A stretch of 64,000 nucleotides of DNA from Brevibacillus_H sp049846925 (GTDB lineage: Bacteria; Bacillota; Bacilli; Brevibacillales; Brevibacillaceae): positions 6,007 through 70,006 of the forward strand of contig NZ_JBNCMT010000030.1 in the NCBI RefSeq assembly GCF_049846925.1, read 5' to 3'. The notes beneath the pieces were generated by a model. That model was not told the DNA's origin, ran no database searches, and saw nothing but the letters and a program-made list of their open reading frames with translations. A program made the position numbers and the translations under genes. Numbering within the stretch: the first letter of the stretch is position 1; the number at the start of each line of letters is the position of its first letter. Shown in pieces: positions 60,484 through 64,000 of the stretch.

Positions 60484-61227
60484 ATGATGAAGCTACAAAA
60501 CAAGGTGGCAATTGTAACGGGCGGCGGTACGGGAATTGGGAGAGCAACCAGTTTCGAACTAGCAAAACGGGGAGCTACTGTTATCGTAAACTATTCCCGT
60601 TCCCATTCGGATGCAGAACAAACAGTGCGTCAGATCACTGATGAGGGGGGACGGGCCCTTGCGATACAAGCGGATGTTTCCCGTGACAACGAAGTCCGAT
60701 TGATGGTCCAAACGGTGGTGCAGCAGTTCGGTACGGTCGATTTGCTCGTGAATAATGCCAGTATCACCCGGCATATTCCGATGGATGACCTGGAGGCAGT
60801 AACAGAGGAAACATGGGACGAATTGTTCGATGTGAATGTAAAGGGCATGTTTTATTGCACACGAGCGGTTGCTCCCTACATGAAAAAGAATCAGCAAGGT
60901 GCGATTGTCAATCTTGGGAGTATAGCCGGACAAACCGGATTAGGCTCTTCGCTTCCTTACGCCGTGTCCAAAGCAGCCGTTCATGGGCTAACCAAGTCCT
61001 TGGCACGCACACTTGCTCCTGAGATTAGAGTAAACTGTATCGTGCCCGGAGCTGTGGCAACAAGATGGTGGGCAGGCAGGGAAGATCAAATGAACCGTCT
61101 CGCTCCTCATCTTCCTTTGCAGCGGATAGCCACTCCCGAAGATATTGCAGCGATGATCTGCACAACCTTGGAGCAGGAAGCAATAACTGGACAAATCATT
61201 ACTGTCGACTGTGGTCAGACTTTGTGA
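60484..61227 (+). CDS. SDR family oxidoreductase, FabG-like
   Basis: 247 aa from the ATG at 60484 (GAGGGGTG upstream; 60487 also possible). VTGGGTGIGRATSFELAKRGA has the TGxxxGIG nucleotide site, LVNNASIT the NNAG-like motif, and YAVSKAAVHGLTKSL the YxxxK catalytic pair. Likely NADPH-dependent keto-reductase, substrate unknown. Divergent from lysR. Confidence 0.9.
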   Translation: MMKLQNKVAIVTGGGTGIGRATSFELAKRGATVIVNYSRSHSDAEQTVRQITDEGGRALAIQADVSRDNEVRLMVQTVVQQFGTVDLLVNNASITRHIPMDDLEAVTEETWDELFDVNVKGMFYCTRAVAPYMKKNQQGAIVNLGSIAGQTGLGSSLPYAVSKAAVHGLTKSLARTLAPEIRVNCIVPGAVATRWWAGREDQMNRLAPHLPLQRIATPEDIAAMICTTLEQEAITGQIITVDCGQTL

Positions 61228-61313
61228 ACAGTATCTTGAGGCATGACGCCAGAGAATCTTCGTCAGGCCCACAAGTTATTGGAGAGCAACACAGCGAGAC
61301 TGCTATCAGTAAT

Positions 61314-61356
61314 ATCCCCTCATGGTGGACTTATCCTTTCATCAGAGGGGATTTTT
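61314..61356 (+). terminator. terminator after the SDR gene
   Basis: ATCCCCTC (61314-61321) and GAGGGGAT (61345-61352), perfect 8-bp stem, then TTTTT. Between 61228 and 61313 I see no gene. Confidence 0.75.
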
Positions 61357-61416
61357 CATTGCCAAATAACAGCGTCTCTTTTTTGTGCATTAATCATATC
61401 ATTGCCAGGTATATAT

Positions 61417-61578
61417 TTAATTAGAGCTTTTTATGGGCTCGGAAGTGTTCCTAGCGATTGAACAAAGTAAATATTTCGACTCATAATACCTTAATGCACT
61501 TTTGGAAATACCAGTAATATGGGAGAAAGCCTGCTTATCAAGCAAACCTTTGTAAGTATTGTGTTTACTGTGTTGTTG
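61417..61578 (-). pseudogene. MerR-family regulator remnant
   Basis: A start-less minus-strand frame encodes AFSHITGISKSALRYYESKYLL, followed by ARNTS, the N-terminal winged-helix signature of MerR proteins, but stops after about 54 codons. No upstream start or downstream effector part is visible. Probably a decayed regulator gene. Confidence 0.5.
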
Positions 61579-61643
61579 TCAGCAAAATGTAGCATCGATT
61601 CTGAGTTCATTCAGTCAAATCACAATAAGTTTGTACATTGTAC

Positions 61644-61698
61644 TTGACAAAGTACATATTTCTTTTTAATAATAAGTATGTAATTAGAATTATTACAA
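61644..61698 (+). promoter_or_regulatory. ahpC promoter with PerR-like box
   Basis: TTGACA (61644-61649), 17 nt, TAATAA (61667-61672). TTAGAATTATTACAA (61684-61698) matches the PerR box TTATAATNATTATAA at all but two positions and lies around +4 to +18, where bound PerR would block initiation. Confidence 0.75.
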
Positions 61699-61758
61699 AT
61701 GAGGTTTAAAGCATCTTTTGATATTCATAAAAACCATAAATTAGGAGGAATTTTGATT

Positions 61759-62322
61759 ATGTCACTTATTGGAAAAGAAGTATTACCGTTTAAAGCACAA
61801 GCTTACCACAATGGCAAATTTGTTGAAGTTACAGAAGCTAACTTTAAAGGAAAATGGAGTGTAGTTTGCTTCTATCCTGCAGACTTTACTTTCGTTTGCC
61901 CAACCGAGTTGGAAGATCTTCAAAACCAATATGAAACTTTGAAGGGACTCGGAGTTGAAGTGTATTCCGTTTCCACTGATACCCACTTTACACACAAAGC
62001 ATGGCATGACAGCTCACCAGCAATTGGCAAAATTACTTACGTGATGATCGGTGACCCTTCCCACACGATTTCCCGCAACTTCGATGTATTGATCGAGGAA
62101 GCTGGTCTTGCTGATCGCGGTACTTTCATCATCGATCCAGACGGTGTTATCCAAGCTGTTGAAATCAACGCTGGTGGTATCGGACGCGACGCTAGCACTC
62201 TTGTTGGCAAAATCAAAGCTGCACAATATGTACGCAACAATCCAGGTGAAGTTTGCCCAGCGAAATGGCAGGAAGGTTCTGAAACACTGAAGCCAAGCCT
62301 GGATCTCGTAGGAAAGATTTAA
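61759..62322 (+). CDS. ahpC: alkyl hydroperoxide reductase subunit C (peroxiredoxin)
   Basis: 187 aa from the ATG at 61759 (AGGAGGA upstream). FYPADFTFVCPTELEDL carries the peroxidatic Cys (C47), and GEVCPAKWQEGSETLKPSLDLVGKI the resolving Cys and C-terminal tail of the AhpC-Prx1 type. It reduces hydrogen peroxide and organic hydroperoxides. Operon with ahpF; PerR-like control. Confidence 0.96.
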   Translation: MSLIGKEVLPFKAQAYHNGKFVEVTEANFKGKWSVVCFYPADFTFVCPTELEDLQNQYETLKGLGVEVYSVSTDTHFTHKAWHDSSPAIGKITYVMIGDPSHTISRNFDVLIEEAGLADRGTFIIDPDGVIQAVEINAGGIGRDASTLVGKIKAAQYVRNNPGEVCPAKWQEGSETLKPSLDLVGKI

Positions 62323-62335
62323 GAGGTAACGAAAG

Positions 62336-63865
62336 ATGAGACTGGATGCTGATATTAAGGCACAATTAAACCAATACTTACAGCTTATGGAAGGCGACGT
62401 GCTACTCAAGGTTAGCGCAGACTCCGATCAGGTATCGACTGACATGCTGGCCTTAGTGGATGAAATATCCAGTATGTCGTCCAGAATTACCGTAGAAAAA
62501 ACAAAATTATCAAGAACGCCTAGCTTTAGCGTGAATCGTGTAGGGGAAGATACCGGAGTAACTTTTGCCGGTATTCCTCTGGGACACGAATTTACTTCAT
62601 TAGTATTAGCGCTGCTGCAGGTGAGTGGTAGAGCTCCAAAAGTGGAACAAGACGTCATTGATCAAATTAAAAACATCAAAGGCGAATACCATTTTGAAAC
62701 TTATGTTAGCTTAAGTTGCCACAACTGCCCAGATGTGGTTCAAGCGCTGAACTTGATGAGTATCCTCAATCCTGGCATTACCCATACCATGATTGACGGT
62801 GCAGCGTTCAAAGAAGAAGTAGAAGGCAAAGGCGTCATGGCCGTGCCATCTGTTTACCTGAATGCTGAATTCTTCGGCAGTGGTCGTATGTCACTTGAGG
62901 AAATTCTCGCTAAGCTAGGTACTGCTCCAGATGCTTCCGATTTTACCGACAAGGAGCCATACGATGTTCTCGTTGTTGGGGGAGGCCCATCCGGTGCTAG
63001 TGCGGCAATCTATGCAGCTCGTAAAGGCATCCGCACGGGTATTGTGGCTGAACGCTTTGGCGGTCAGGTCATGGACACCGTGGGTATTGAGAACTTTATT
63101 AGTGTGAAATACACAGAGGGTCCTAAGCTCGTAGCTAGCCTGGAAGAGCATGTGAAAGAGTACGGCATTGATGTAATGAAATTACAGCGTGCCAAGAGCT
63201 TAGCCAAAAAAGACCTCATCGAAGTTGAACTCGAAAACGGTGCTGTTCTAAAGAGCAAGACTGTGATCATTTCAACAGGTGCTCGTTGGCGCAACGTGAA
63301 TGTACCCGGCGAAGCAGAGTTCAAGAACAAGGGTGTAGCTTACTGCCCACATTGTGACGGTCCTTTGTTTGCAGGAAAAGACGTAGCTGTTATTGGCGGC
63401 GGTAATTCCGGTATCGAGGCAGCCATCGATCTTGCAGGTATTGTGAACCATGTAACGGTTCTTGAGTTTATGCCAGAGCTGAAAGCCGATGCTGTCTTAC
63501 AAAAACGTCTTTACAGTCTGCCTAATGTAACTGTTCTCAAGAACGTTCAAACCAAAGAAATTACTGGTACTGATAAGGTAAACGGTATCTCTTACATTGA
63601 GCGTGACACAGGAGAAGTTAAGCATGTTGAATTGCAGGGTGTATTTGTACAGATCGGCCTTGTACCAAATACCGATTGGTTAGAAGGTACAGTCGAGCGC
63701 AATCGCATGGGTGAGATCCTCGTCGATCGACATGGCGCTACAAACGTACCTGGCGTGTTTGCTGCAGGTGACTGCACAGACAGTCCGTACAAGCAGATTA
63801 TTATTTCGATGGGATCAGGTGCGAATGCATCCTTGGGTGCGTTTGATTATTTGATTCGGAATTAG
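62336..63865 (+). CDS. ahpF: alkyl hydroperoxide reductase subunit F
   Basis: 509 aa. The N-terminal tandem thioredoxin-fold domain has SCHNCPDVVQA (CxxC) near residue 127. Then FAD site VVGGGPSGASAAIYAARKGI, redox CPHCDGPLF, and NADPH site VIGGGNSGIEAAIDLAG. It passes electrons from NAD(P)H to AhpC. It starts 13 nt after ahpC, with AAGAGGTAACG upstream. Confidence 0.96.
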   Translation: MRLDADIKAQLNQYLQLMEGDVLLKVSADSDQVSTDMLALVDEISSMSSRITVEKTKLSRTPSFSVNRVGEDTGVTFAGIPLGHEFTSLVLALLQVSGRAPKVEQDVIDQIKNIKGEYHFETYVSLSCHNCPDVVQALNLMSILNPGITHTMIDGAAFKEEVEGKGVMAVPSVYLNAEFFGSGRMSLEEILAKLGTAPDASDFTDKEPYDVLVVGGGPSGASAAIYAARKGIRTGIVAERFGGQVMDTVGIENFISVKYTEGPKLVASLEEHVKEYGIDVMKLQRAKSLAKKDLIEVELENGAVLKSKTVIISTGARWRNVNVPGEAEFKNKGVAYCPHCDGPLFAGKDVAVIGGGNSGIEAAIDLAGIVNHVTVLEFMPELKADAVLQKRLYSLPNVTVLKNVQTKEITGTDKVNGISYIERDTGEVKHVELQGVFVQIGLVPNTDWLEGTVERNRMGEILVDRHGATNVPGVFAAGDCTDSPYKQIIISMGSGANASLGAFDYLIRN

Positions 63866-63907
63866 TAATGAAAAGTAGAATCGATAAAAGTCGCTGCGCT
63901 ATGAAGT

Positions 63908-63975
63908 GCACCCCTTATAGTGGACATTGGAAAAACACCACGTGTTTTTATCCGATGGATACACTATAGGGGGTG
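63908..63975 (+). repeat. inverted-repeat element, probable left end of an IS
   Basis: CACCCCTTATAGTG (63909-63922) and CACTATAGGGGGTG (63962-63975) pair at 13 of 14 positions. The first 16 nt (63908-63923) recur at 56610-56625. Placed 43 nt after ahpF, before an ATG at 63985. Confidence 0.6.
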
Positions 63976-63984
63976 TTTTTCGTT

Positions 63985-64000
63985 ATGGCCAAAATGGGAC
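63985..64000 (+). CDS. possible transposase start, cut by window edge
   Basis: Only five codons are visible (MAKMG). The ATG follows AGGGGGTG (63968-63975) by 9 nt, just inside the inverted-repeat element. IS3-type OrfA proteins often begin in this way, but this is an inference from position and five residues. Confidence 0.3.

Noticed and set aside
61243..61461. 72-codon plus-strand frame after the SDR gene
   Set aside because: It runs through a clear terminator hairpin and resembles no known protein.

Overview
The window looks like a chromosomal segment of a low-to-moderate GC Gram-positive of class Bacilli; the gene set and protein style suggest a Brevibacillus or Paenibacillus relative. 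This rests on Bacilli-type signals (strong AGGAGG ribosome sites, CcpA cre-like, PerR-like, Fur and CIRCE sites, an L-box) and on secreted proteins with copper-amine-oxidase-like 'stalk' domains. The genus is an inference. No rRNA, tRNA or CRISPR array was seen.

Region 1 (1-9.9 kb): the 5' part of a STAND-type ATPase gene runs off the left edge. It is followed by a small membrane protein, an O-methyltransferase, and a MarR regulator with a saccharopine-dehydrogenase-like oxidoreductase that share a promoter/operator element. Then come an ABC-like ATPase with a hotdog thioesterase, topoisomerase III, and a secreted GH10-like hydrolase.

Region 2 (9.98-19.4 kb), the most notable: a Fur-boxed promoter, a structured leader of about 290 nt, and a seven-gene siderophore operon. 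The order matches the staphyloferrin B locus with two genes missing: sbnA, sbnB, sbnD (exporter), two IucA/IucC (NIS) synthetases, sbnH and sbnI. A third NIS synthetase (sbnC position) and the citrate synthase sbnG are absent. The product may therefore be a staphyloferrin-B-like molecule that differs from the known one.

Region 3 (19.4-26.3 kb): nucleoside salvage. pdp, deoC, a 5'-truncated cdd remnant and nupC form a minus-strand operon with a candidate DeoR operator and a cre site. deoR lies upstream, and beyond it are a purine-efflux-like MFS gene and deoD, the latter preceded by a 15-codon leader ORF whose stop overlaps the deoD start.

Region 4 (26.3-46.8 kb): mixed housekeeping and stress genes. 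These are a TrmB regulator, RecQ, a peptide transporter, a YitT protein, a KinB-like kinase, HtpG behind a perfect CIRCE, a short UvrC-like GIY-YIG protein, a MerR-tautomerase divergent pair, a quinone-oxidoreductase-like enzyme, a secreted cyclophilin, PhnA/YjdM, a DUF438 hemerythrin-PAS protein with an FNR-like box, GlpT behind a leader terminator, and a two-gene PEP-synthase/rifampin-phosphotransferase-like system.

Region 5 (46.9-64 kb): a LAL-type LuxR regulator of about 1000 aa faces away from the PEP-enzyme pair and is followed by a hemerythrin-NmrA operon and a seven-repeat RCC1 secreted protein. Next are a methyltransferase remnant and an amino-acid permease. An amino-acid ABC transporter sits behind a lysine riboswitch, which argues for lysine uptake. 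LysR, SDR and ahpCF (with a PerR-like box) follow, and at the right edge what looks like the start of an insertion sequence, part of whose terminus is also found at 56.6 kb.
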